Below, piece by piece: positions 36,815-44,445 of a DNA stretch of 64,000 nucleotides. The notes under the pieces were generated by a model. The model was not told where the DNA came from, searched no databases, and was given only the letters and a program-made list of their open reading frames with translations. Source of the stretch: JBHIDJ01 sp046760105 (GTDB taxonomy: Bacteria; Pseudomonadota; Gammaproteobacteria; Acidiferrobacterales; SPGG2); the NCBI GenBank assembly GCA_046760105.1, contig JBHIDJ010000006.1:1-64000 (forward strand), written 5' to 3'. Each line of letters begins with the position of its first letter. Positions within the stretch are counted from its first letter, which is position 1. Made by a program: the position numbers and the translations under genes.

Positions 36815-39800
36815 TTATTGCCAGCACTCACCCGGCGCGTTCGCTTTGCCTTTGCCCGGATCAGTCTGAGCCGGTGGCTCGCGGACGAGACCCTCGTCCT
36901 GCTCGAACCGCTTGTGTGTTCTGTAAATCTGCCGGCGTTTGTCGAACCAAGGGCGTGCCTTGGAAATTCTCCATTTTTTCTTGCCATCACGCAGTTCGAC
37001 AGCCACCGACAGAGCACGGAGTTTTGCGTAGAAAACCCCCGCGACCTGGCGCTGAAAAATATCGAGTTCACCGAGAATTTTGAGCCTGTCTCCTGTCATC
37101 TCGAGATCCTCGACCTCGACCGCCTTGCCATCCATCTTGAAGTCAGCACGGGTTTTGATGTCTGTAACGGTGAGCAGATTCTTGAACCACCGGACAATCC
37201 CCTTTTTTTCTGAAAGAAGCACGACAACGGGGCGCGAGTCACGCATTTCCATCTCAATGCGCGCCTCGAGCTGCGCCGGGGTCGTTACTTGCATTTTGGC
37301 TTGCGGCAAACTAAGACGCGCCCACCAGGTAGTATCGGTGCCGATCTTGGCAGTCCCGACGTACATGTTATTGAGTTCAAGCTTTGTGTCACCTATGTCA
37401 AATGTGCGTGCCTTCAGGTCACCGTTCTTGAGGTGGGCATGTAGCGTCATGTCGCCCGCCATTGTCACGTTCCTGAATTGAGCCACGATCCGCTCGGCGC
37501 GGAACTCAACCTCACCCTTCGCTGACGCCTCCGTTTCGGATGCCTCAATGCGGGTTCGGATTCGACCACGGCCGGAATGTATAAAAAAGCAGGAGTCGGG
37601 CGGGACATAAGCGTTGTAGAAACCGAAGTTCGGAACGTCGGATTCTGGTAGATCCAGGACCACTTTAAGATCAGTAAACGGATCGGTGAGATCCAATTCA
37701 GAGCTCGTACCGGTGATTTCGAAGCCGATGCCGAAAATGTGGGGTTCTACGTATTCTGACCTTCCGAGTTCGAAGTCATCCAGCGTTACCGTCACTTCCG
37801 CAAAGGCCCGATCCTTCTCGCGAGCGACGCGGCCACGTACCTTGCCCGAACCGCGCGCCTTAAAGTCGAGATAGGTGGCTCGAATCTCATCGGAGTCAAC
37901 GGCCAAGCGACTACCGGCAACGAGCCTCCCTTTGCGCACGCGCAAGAAAGCATTGAGCGTTCCGGACCCATTAATATCGAGCCATGGCGCCTTACGGAAA
38001 TAGGCGTTCAGGAATTGCAAGCCAGGGACACGGCCAGCCACGCGCACAGTCCCGGATATTGAACGCAATGCATCTTGGCTTTTTTGCTCAGCGAGTACGA
38101 GGTGGTCAAATATGGAGTCAACGTTTATCGTCAGATCCTTAACGGCCTTTCCATCCCTGAGCCGTACCTCTCCCGAGGCCAACTGTAGCGAAGCTTTGCG
38201 TATAGCCAGTGGCCCTTCGGTAAGAACGATTAGACCGTCGGCGCGCTCGCCCTTATCACTCGGCCCATACTGAACATCGGTCACGACCTTCAGATTTCCC
38301 GACAGGGCGACGTCTTGGAATGCGGCGGCGACACCGGTGCCGGTTATTGCGAGGTTAGCGGTTGTGGTGGGGTGCCCTTGGGCAGTCTCAAACAGGCCGT
38401 CAAAGCGACCAGCGCCGGACCGGATGCGCAGCCCCGTCCGTGACGGAATGTAGTTATTAAGATAGCTCAGATCTGGTATGGTGCCGTCGACGCGCGCGGA
38501 TGCGGACATGAAACGCGTCAAGTCGAACACCTTTTTTAGATCTAGAGTGTACTGGGCAAACTCGGACTGCAACTCTAGCGTAAAGTCTTTGGCAATGGTT
38601 TGCTGCCGATCGCGTATCTTTCCCGAGGTGAGCGTCACCGATGCTTTCAACACTTCTAACCACCCTAGCTCGCTGAAGGCGACCAAGCCCTTATCGTCCC
38701 GCTCCTGCAACCCATATTGAAGGTCGGCACTCAACTCTAGCTCGCCGGCGACAACGAGATCTTTGAGCTCGGCCGTGACATCTTCGCCAATGAGTACTAA
38801 GTGGCCCGTAGCATCGGGTTGCCCCGACGCCGTCTCGAAGCGGGTCTGAATTTGACCGGTACCCGAACGGATGCGTAGACCCGTCTGTGATGGGAGGTAG
38901 TCATTGAAATATGGCAGATTCGGAATCCTACCAGCGACACGCAGCGATCCAGAGGTGTAATCGAATACACTGAGCGCTTTGTGTGGATCCAGCGTGTATT
39001 GGTCAAAGGCGGATTCGAGCTCTAGCGTGAAATCCTGAGCGATGACTTGCTGTCGATCGCGTATCTTTCCGGAGGTGAGCGCGACTGAAAGCTTCGACAC
39101 TTCGAACGGCGCGTCGGAGAATACGATCAATCCGTCTTCGTCCTCTTCCAACCCGTACTCGAGGTCCGCCTTAACACTCAAATCACCGCCAATGGTGAAA
39201 TGCCTGTATTGCATTACCGTACCTTGGCCTACGACCTCGATTTTACCCTCGGCCGTTCGTTCTTGCGGGGAGCTCGTAAAGCGGCTGCGCATGCGGCCGC
39301 TACCTGCACGAATGGTGATGTCCATCTCTTGCGGGATCAATGTGTTGAAAAAGCTGAGCTCCGGCACCTCGGCGTCCGGCAGGTCGACGATCAACGTTAG
39401 GTCAGTGAAAGGGTCACGTAGGTCGAGGTCGCTGCTGGTACCACTGACCTGTAATTCACGGCCAAGAGCAAAAGGTCTTTGTGCTTGCGCTTGTGCCAGC
39501 TCAAAAGTCTCTAGCGCCACGGACACTTTTGCTACGGGCTTCCCGTTCTCGAGTTCGACGCGACCCTGCACCTTACCTGGGCCCTTGGTGGTGATGGTGT
39601 AATTGGCTGCGTTAATCACGATTTCTGCCGTTTCGACGGTGACACGGGTTTCCTGCGACAGCACCCCTTTCTCCAGGTGCAGTTCAGCATCCAGCACGCC
39701 GCTGCCATCGATATTGAGCCACGGCATTTTGCGGAAGTAGGCTTTCAAGAAGTTCAAACCTTTTACAGCTGCCGTATGGCGCACAGTTCCCGAGACGAAT

Positions 39801-40534
39801 CCCAAGGCTTTGATGCCTTTCTCTTCGCTGGGGACGAACTCATCGATCGTAATATCGGCATGCAGTTCACTGTCTTCCTCAACGACCGTGTCTCCTATCC
39901 ACCAGTTCCCTGAGGTGAGCACTACAGTTGCGCGCGGCACTTCAAGCGGTCCTCTGATGGTGTGTATCATGCTACCGCTCACGCGCCCGTCGCCAGCGAA
40001 GCGGAATTGCTCGATCCACAATGTGCGGACATCACTGATTGCGATGTTGTTCATCTCCAACGTCCACGGGGACTTACGGGTTGTCCGCGGGTACAGGTTT
40101 TCCGGGGGTGGCTGCGGTGGGTTCGAGAGCCCGGGAATAGATGGAGTTAAATCAACATATTGAGGTTTGGGCTCGTCTGGACGTAATCGCTGGCGCATCC
40201 GGAACTCGAGCCCACGGCCGTTCATCGAATTGGCCTGGAACCGTTTCAGCAAAAGCGGGATTAAATCGATCGATGCACGAATCTCGTCGAGTTCCGCATA
40301 CCACTGAAACCTTCTATCTTGTCCGCGAATCTGGAGACCTTGAACGTGAACAATGCCGGGGAACAGCGTCCAACCCTTTTCCCATCGAATCCACAATTTC
40401 TCCGGCTTTCGGTTGATTAGTTGTGATGCTATCTCGGTATTGAGAAAAAGGTTTGCCAGCACGAGGTAAAGCCCTGTGACCACGACCACCGCGATCACGA
40501 CATGCGTTAGCCACTTTCGCAGAGATGACTTCAT
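36815..40534 (-). CDS. Large AsmA-like repeat protein, membrane-anchored
   Basis: 1239 aa. One N-terminal membrane helix (about residues 10-32) followed by a very long, beta-rich, periplasmic-type region. Two kinds of internal repeat are visible. One contains IRDRQQ.IA.DFTLEL and LPS.TGLRIRSG.G and occurs about three times. The other contains AYFRK.PWL.I.GSG and TSS.LDL.DPFTDL and occurs at both ends of the array. Such single-helix, repetitive proteins resemble the AsmA/TAM/YhdP group that bridges inner and outer membranes for lipid traffic. This is inference from architecture; no family motif proves it. Transcribed away from the GST gene and convergent with glmS. Confidence 0.75.
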   Translation of the reverse strand: MKSSLRKWLTHVVIAVVVVTGLYLVLANLFLNTEIASQLINRKPEKLWIRWEKGWTLFPGIVHVQGLQIRGQDRRFQWYAELDEIRASIDLIPLLLKRFQANSMNGRGLEFRMRQRLRPDEPKPQYVDLTPSIPGLSNPPQPPPENLYPRTTRKSPWTLEMNNIAISDVRTLWIEQFRFAGDGRVSGSMIHTIRGPLEVPRATVVLTSGNWWIGDTVVEEDSELHADITIDEFVPSEEKGIKALGFVSGTVRHTAAVKGLNFLKAYFRKMPWLNIDGSGVLDAELHLEKGVLSQETRVTVETAEIVINAANYTITTKGPGKVQGRVELENGKPVAKVSVALETFELAQAQAQRPFALGRELQVSGTSSDLDLRDPFTDLTLIVDLPDAEVPELSFFNTLIPQEMDITIRAGSGRMRSRFTSSPQERTAEGKIEVVGQGTVMQYRHFTIGGDLSVKADLEYGLEEDEDGLIVFSDAPFEVSKLSVALTSGKIRDRQQVIAQDFTLELESAFDQYTLDPHKALSVFDYTSGSLRVAGRIPNLPYFNDYLPSQTGLRIRSGTGQIQTRFETASGQPDATGHLVLIGEDVTAELKDLVVAGELELSADLQYGLQERDDKGLVAFSELGWLEVLKASVTLTSGKIRDRQQTIAKDFTLELQSEFAQYTLDLKKVFDLTRFMSASARVDGTIPDLSYLNNYIPSRTGLRIRSGAGRFDGLFETAQGHPTTTANLAITGTGVAAAFQDVALSGNLKVVTDVQYGPSDKGERADGLIVLTEGPLAIRKASLQLASGEVRLRDGKAVKDLTINVDSIFDHLVLAEQKSQDALRSISGTVRVAGRVPGLQFLNAYFRKAPWLDINGSGTLNAFLRVRKGRLVAGSRLAVDSDEIRATYLDFKARGSGKVRGRVAREKDRAFAEVTVTLDDFELGRSEYVEPHIFGIGFEITGTSSELDLTDPFTDLKVVLDLPESDVPNFGFYNAYVPPDSCFFIHSGRGRIRTRIEASETEASAKGEVEFRAERIVAQFRNVTMAGDMTLHAHLKNGDLKARTFDIGDTKLELNNMYVGTAKIGTDTTWWARLSLPQAKMQVTTPAQLEARIEMEMRDSRPVVVLLSEKKGIVRWFKNLLTVTDIKTRADFKMDGKAVEVEDLEMTGDRLKILGELDIFQRQVAGVFYAKLRALSVAVELRDGKKKWRISKARPWFDKRRQIYRTHKRFEQDEGLVREPPAQTDPGKGKANAPGECWQ

Positions 40535-40832
40535 GGATTGTGCTGGAGCACGCAGGGTTTCTGAGTCCGTAGTGACGCAATATTCCTACCAGCTACAACT
40601 TAACGGATCCCCGCTTAGCTATCAATGGACGAGATTACTATCTATAGAGGGAAGCCAAAGCCTTTTCAGCAATCCGCCCTTTGCGCAAATTTGAAGTAAA
40701 TGCTTGTGCTCGTCAAACGGGATTGCGGGGAACCTAGATTCTACCGTGTGCATGTCGAACGGGGTGTCTTGTTCTGCTAACCAGCTGTTCACTTGAAGAT
40801 ATTGGCGAGGCATCTCGGGATGCTCGTTAACG
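40535..40832 (-). other. Gap between the GST-like and AsmA-like genes
   Basis: A 63-codon minus frame (40813-40622) is open, but its ATG has no ribosome site and the product is not recognised. No clear promoter or terminator seen. Confidence 0.3.
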
Positions 40833-41438
40833 CTATGTGCCTGTCATGGTAATGTGATTGCGTTGCGACTTCACGCGCTCGAGCCATGCGCGAATCCCCC
40901 GATATTTTGATAGATCAAAGTCGCCCTCGTTGGCTACATGCGTATAGGCATATAGGCCAATGTCGGCGATAGTGTAACGCTCGCCGACAAGATAGTGGTG
41001 ATTCGTTAGATGTTTTTCCATCACATCGAGGGCGGCATAACCCGGTAGGCGCTTTTCTTCCAGGGTCTTCTTGTGCTCTGGCGGCGCGCCAAGGTAACGG
41101 ATTATGTAACGCGAAGTGGCAATATAAGGCTCGTGGCTATACTGCTCGAAGAATAGCCATTGTAGCACCTCGGCATGTTCAAACTTACCGGTCGGGAGAA
41201 AATCAGTGCCCTCGCTTAAGTAATGTAGGATGGCGTTAGATTCGGCTAGGAAAACATCGGGTTCGATTTCGAGGAGGGGTATCTTCCCGTTTGGATTCTT
41301 CGCCAAGAACTCTGGAGCACGGGTTTCTTTCTTAAGAATATCGACATGTATCCACTCGAACGGTTGTCTCAATTGAGTGAGAAGCAGCATTACCTTGTAG
41401 CAATTACCCGAATAGTAATCACCGTATACCTTAAACAT
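40833..41438 (-). CDS. Glutathione S-transferase family protein
   Basis: 201 aa from ATG 41438, which has AAGGAG 5 bases upstream; the frame is open further to 41486. Thioredoxin-like N-terminal half MFKVYGDYYSGNCYKVMLLL with the cis-Pro/glutathione segment NPNGKIPLLEI and ESNAILHYL. The C-terminal helical half has the N-capping motif YTIADIGLYAY. The substrate is unknown; the position with a TPR protein and small detoxification-like genes fits an accessory role. Confidence 0.9.
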   Translation of the reverse strand: MFKVYGDYYSGNCYKVMLLLTQLRQPFEWIHVDILKKETRAPEFLAKNPNGKIPLLEIEPDVFLAESNAILHYLSEGTDFLPTGKFEHAEVLQWLFFEQYSHEPYIATSRYIIRYLGAPPEHKKTLEEKRLPGYAALDVMEKHLTNHHYLVGERYTIADIGLYAYTHVANEGDFDLSKYRGIRAWLERVKSQRNHITMTGT

Positions 41439-41511
41439 AAGAACTCCTTGACGTCGTGTGAGGAAGCACCCGCAGTCACGGGTCACGAAGCGACAGCCGT
41501 TGACTTCTTGA

Positions 41512-41958
41512 CTATTTGACGAGTTGCGGTGAGCTGTTTTTGATTTTTGTTTCGAGTTCCTCGACGTAAGGATCTACATAACCCTCTTTCCAGGTCGGCT
41601 CGAGTTCCCCCACTTTTCTAAATGTTCGCATTGCGTCATGCCACAATCCTTTGTGATAGTAGGCAAGCGCCAGATACCAGTGTGCGTATGTGTGCTTTGG
41701 GTGTGTGGCTATTCTTTCTCTGGTGAACGCTATGAGTTCGTCAAGTTTGTCCTGCTCGAGTAATTCATCAGCTTCATGCCAGAATATGTGCTTTTCTTCT
41801 CCTTCGGCGATTCGGTCGGCGACTTTTGCCAATGCATGCAACGCCCAGAGGATCGCCACACCAAGCAGTGCTAATACTACCAGGGTGACGATCATCATCC
41901 ATTTGATAAACGTTACCTCGCCGAGAAGTCCGTTTAATACGTCAAGTGTGCTTTCCAC
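41512..41958 (-). CDS. Membrane-anchored TPR protein
   Basis: 148 aa. One membrane helix near residues 18-42 (FIKWMMIVTLVVLALLGVAI) and then two TPR-like helix pairs: HIFWHEADELLEQDKLDELI and TYAHWYLALAYYHKGLWHDA. Function unknown; TPRs suggest a scaffolding role. It lies 73 bases before the GST gene on the same strand. A perfect 19-bp palindrome lies 115 bases upstream of its start. Confidence 0.8.
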   Translation of the reverse strand: MESTLDVLNGLLGEVTFIKWMMIVTLVVLALLGVAILWALHALAKVADRIAEGEEKHIFWHEADELLEQDKLDELIAFTRERIATHPKHTYAHWYLALAYYHKGLWHDAMRTFRKVGELEPTWKEGYVDPYVEELETKIKNSSPQLVK

Positions 41959-42072
41959 GATTCTCAGCGCCGACTATGCGATAGAAGTCCTGAATTGGCC
42001 GGTATCCGCAGCCCTCAGCGTCTTAGGCCTGCGACAATACGATAAGCCATTGTTTGCCAAAATGACACCACC

Positions 42073-42091
42073 ATGCCAATCTCATTGGCAT
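42073..42091. promoter_or_regulatory. Perfect palindrome, possible operator
   Basis: ATGCCAAT, a CTC spacer, then ATTGGCAT: 8-bp arms with a 3-base centre. It lies in the 188-base gap upstream of the TPR gene. Operator or RNA hairpin; no T tract follows. Confidence 0.4.
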
Positions 42092-42146
42092 ATAGGGGAT
42101 TTTAAGCGCCGCCCTACGGCGACTTATGCCCAAAGTAGGATCTTGC

Positions 42147-42599
42147 TTAAGATCGCAATTGCTCTAACAGCCCATAGATATCGCCAAGCACCCACACATC
42201 GGCGATCTTTCCGTCGTAAATCTTAAAGACCGCAGCGCCGGCATATTCGATTTTCTTGCCTGTCGCAGGAATGCCAAACAGCTCGCCCTGGTGGGTACCA
42301 GTATAAGACAACCTAACGAAGGTCCTGTTCTCCTCCGAGAGGGTCTCAATGATTCGATTGTGGAAGTCTGGAAACGCCAGCTGCACGAAGTCGACGTATT
42401 CGCCAAACTCATCAAGCCCTCGCTTAATCTGACCTAGCGATCCGCGGAACGTCAAATCTTCATGGAGTATCTCGGGAAGCACGCTCTTATCGAACTTGTT
42501 CCACATCTCGTTATAGAAACGGTCGATCAATTGCAGATTCAACAATTTTGGCATCTTGCTTTCTTTAGTAAACTTCCTCACCGGAAGGGCTCCGCTCAC
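42147..42599 (-). CDS. SnoaL-like / NTF2-fold protein
   Basis: Up to 150 aa from GTG 42599, or 135 aa from ATG 42554. The NTF2-like fold shows as IDRFYNEMWNKFD, AFPDFHNRIIETLSE and VFKIYDGKIADVWVLGD. SnoaL-type proteins are ester cyclases or hydroxylases or have no enzyme role; the substrate cannot be inferred. The GTG lies directly at the stop of the frameshifted VOC gene, so the two were once translated together. Confidence 0.85.
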   Translation of the reverse strand: MSGALPVRKFTKESKMPKLLNLQLIDRFYNEMWNKFDKSVLPEILHEDLTFRGSLGQIKRGLDEFGEYVDFVQLAFPDFHNRIIETLSEENRTFVRLSYTGTHQGELFGIPATGKKIEYAGAAVFKIYDGKIADVWVLGDIYGLLEQLRS

Positions 42600-43060
42600 T
42601 TACTCCCAATGCTGGACCTCGATAGTGTTGCCTTCTGGATCGGCAACATATTGAAATGTCAGCAAACCGACGCCTGGCACTTGATGTACCGTGAGGTCAC
42701 CACCGGGGAGCCCCCGTTGTCGAACACGGCTTGCGCGGTTGCGGCCACGTCGTCGACAGCAAACGCGATGTGCGAGAATCCAGGCGTGGTCGGGGTTATC
42801 TGTCGTCGCTCGGGCATCGACCGATACTGAAAAATCTCCAAGGTCGGGCTCGCGTCTTTGTAGCCGGGAAGCCGAAGATGAACACCCGAGATGCGCGACC
42901 CCGAGACCGCAGTTGCCTTATCGAGCCACTCGCCGGACAAATGACGTTCAGGCGGAATAAGCACGCCGTCAAACACCTTCTCATAAAACGAAGCAAGCCG
43001 TTTCCAATCTTCTGCTATCAGATTCGTGTGTGCATACCGCATGCCCCCAACAGTTACCAT
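42600..43060 (-). pseudogene. VOC (glyoxalase-fold) protein, frameshifted
   Basis: From ATG 43060 (overlapping the previous stop as ATGGTAA) the frame gives a VOC domain: MRYAHTNLIAEDW, then PTLEIFQYRSMP and FSHIAFAVDD. It then shifts near 42700 and hits a stop at 42659. The next frame carries the missing end, VPGVGLLTFQYVADPEGNTI followed by EVQHWE and a stop at 42600. Adding one base at the GTGGTGACC site restores a normal VOC protein of about 153 aa. Either a true one-base loss or a sequencing error. Metal-type residues (His in AHTNL, Glu in IEVQ) are split between the frames. Confidence 0.85.
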
Positions 43061-43491
43061 CGTCGTAGGAACTCGGGAATTATCCGCGTTCGATATTCTT
43101 CCAAATACCGCTCCAAGAAGTCCTCTGGATCCCATAAACCTTCAAGATAATTAGCAGCTTCTGGCCCGGCTACGTAGGCGACGGCAGTGCGCTCGCGGCC
43201 TTGCGCGTCCACGACCGACACAACCTCTTTGACATATAGACCGAGGTCGACGTCCTCGAAATCGTCCAGGATGAGGAAACTGGCATCATCTACCTCGTGA
43301 ATCAGCATGCCGGAAACCGATGTTCCTGGTTCCCAGACAGCCGCCGGAATGGGCGTGTATCTTTCTTGTTTGAGTGCATATCGTTGGTAGTCCGGCAATG
43401 TTGCGGCGGTCGTCGTAAAGCTTATACCCGTCAACTGCCGTAGTAGCTCGGGATGCATCAAGACACCATAAGTGAACAAGTTGAGCGCCAT
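43054..43491 (-). CDS. Gamma-glutamylcyclotransferase / AIG2-like protein
   Basis: 145 aa. The fold is shown by the N-terminal LFTYGVLMHPELL (substrate-loop YGxLM) and a Glu in LDDFEDVDLGLY in the place of the catalytic acid, followed by YLEGLWDPEDFLERY. The family acts on gamma-glutamylamines or glutathione-derived peptides; the true substrate is unknown. The start of the VOC gene overlaps its stop. Confidence 0.85.
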   Translation of the reverse strand: MALNLFTYGVLMHPELLRQLTGISFTTTAATLPDYQRYALKQERYTPIPAAVWEPGTSVSGMLIHEVDDASFLILDDFEDVDLGLYVKEVVSVVDAQGRERTAVAYVAGPEAANYLEGLWDPEDFLERYLEEYRTRIIPEFLRRW

Positions 43492-43533
43492 GTCGGTCAG
43501 GGGTGATCTCTGCTACTAGCGGCGTCGGTGCTT

Positions 43534-44151
43534 TCACCTTTTGAAGTTCCAAGCGGGAAGCTGCTCTGGGGAACTAAGACTATCGATAAATGACTGTGAA
43601 AGGGCCTCTTCGCCGATCCGTGCGGACCAATAATCCACACTCTGCGTCAATTCATAGATCAGTGTTTTCAGCGTGCAGGGAACGGCGCCCGCTCGATACA
43701 TGCGCTCCAGCGCCGGTCTCGGGTGTGGCTCAGATGTGAAAATACAGTCTTCCAGCAAGAAGACCTCGTGGCCCATGCGTAACAACCCCAACACCGACTG
43801 CAGTACGCACACATCCGTCTCCGCCCCAGCTACTACAAACTGTTGGACTGACAGTTGTTCTATGGCCTTACGGATGCCCTCGTCGCTACAGCAGTCGTAC
43901 GTTTGTTTGACAAACCGTTGGCCGTAGGTCGGGAAAACGCGCTCGAGTTGCTCCGGGAGCAGTCCTTTCTCGTCCACAGGATGCTCAAATGTAGCGATCA
44001 TCGGCAATTGTAGCGAAACGGCCAGCATCAACAGCCGCTCAATGCGCACAAAAACCGGCTCCTGGGGGCCATCCATGGTCTCCCAAAAGGCGGGCTGGGC
44101 ATCAATCAACAGGATTCCAACCTGTGAGCGTTCGATGGATCGAGTCGGCAT
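43534..44151 (-). CDS. Isochorismatase-like cysteine hydrolase
   Basis: 205 aa from ATG 44151, with GAGG 8 bases upstream; the frame stays open to 44229. The triad is complete: Asp in GILLIDAQPAFW near residue 17, Lys in FVKQTYDCC near 84, and the nucleophile Cys in AGAETDVCVLQS near 119. Members hydrolyse isochorismate, nicotinamide or carbamoyl amides; the sequence does not decide which. It heads the minus-strand group with the AIG2-like, VOC and SnoaL-like genes and is divergent from uvrD. Confidence 0.87.
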   Translation of the reverse strand: MPTRSIERSQVGILLIDAQPAFWETMDGPQEPVFVRIERLLMLAVSLQLPMIATFEHPVDEKGLLPEQLERVFPTYGQRFVKQTYDCCSDEGIRKAIEQLSVQQFVVAGAETDVCVLQSVLGLLRMGHEVFLLEDCIFTSEPHPRPALERMYRAGAVPCTLKTLIYELTQSVDYWSARIGEEALSQSFIDSLSSPEQLPAWNFKR

Positions 44152-44445
44152 CACTAAGGCCTCACGGTTAACGGCAGAGACTACCTGACGAACGGCGAGC
44201 GGCGACAGCTTGGCCGATGCTGCTGCCACCGCAGTCCACCAACGTCTCTACTCGTAATATACCAGCGGCGGATGTCATGTTCCCGCGCAGCGGGACTGCC
44301 GATTACCGGTGGGCACAATATAACACGGCGTGCGCCAAGGGTTGGGGCCCTTGTTAAACCCGTGAACCTCAAAGCACTTGAACATCAGTTTCATGCAGAT
44401 TTTGTGGCGTTCACGCATGTGGTTGGTAATTGTTATTATCACGGC

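Noticed and set aside
40622..40813. 63-codon minus-strand frame between the GST and AsmA-like genes
   Set aside because: Reading is open but there is no ribosome site and no recognisable motif; kept only as a remark for the gap.
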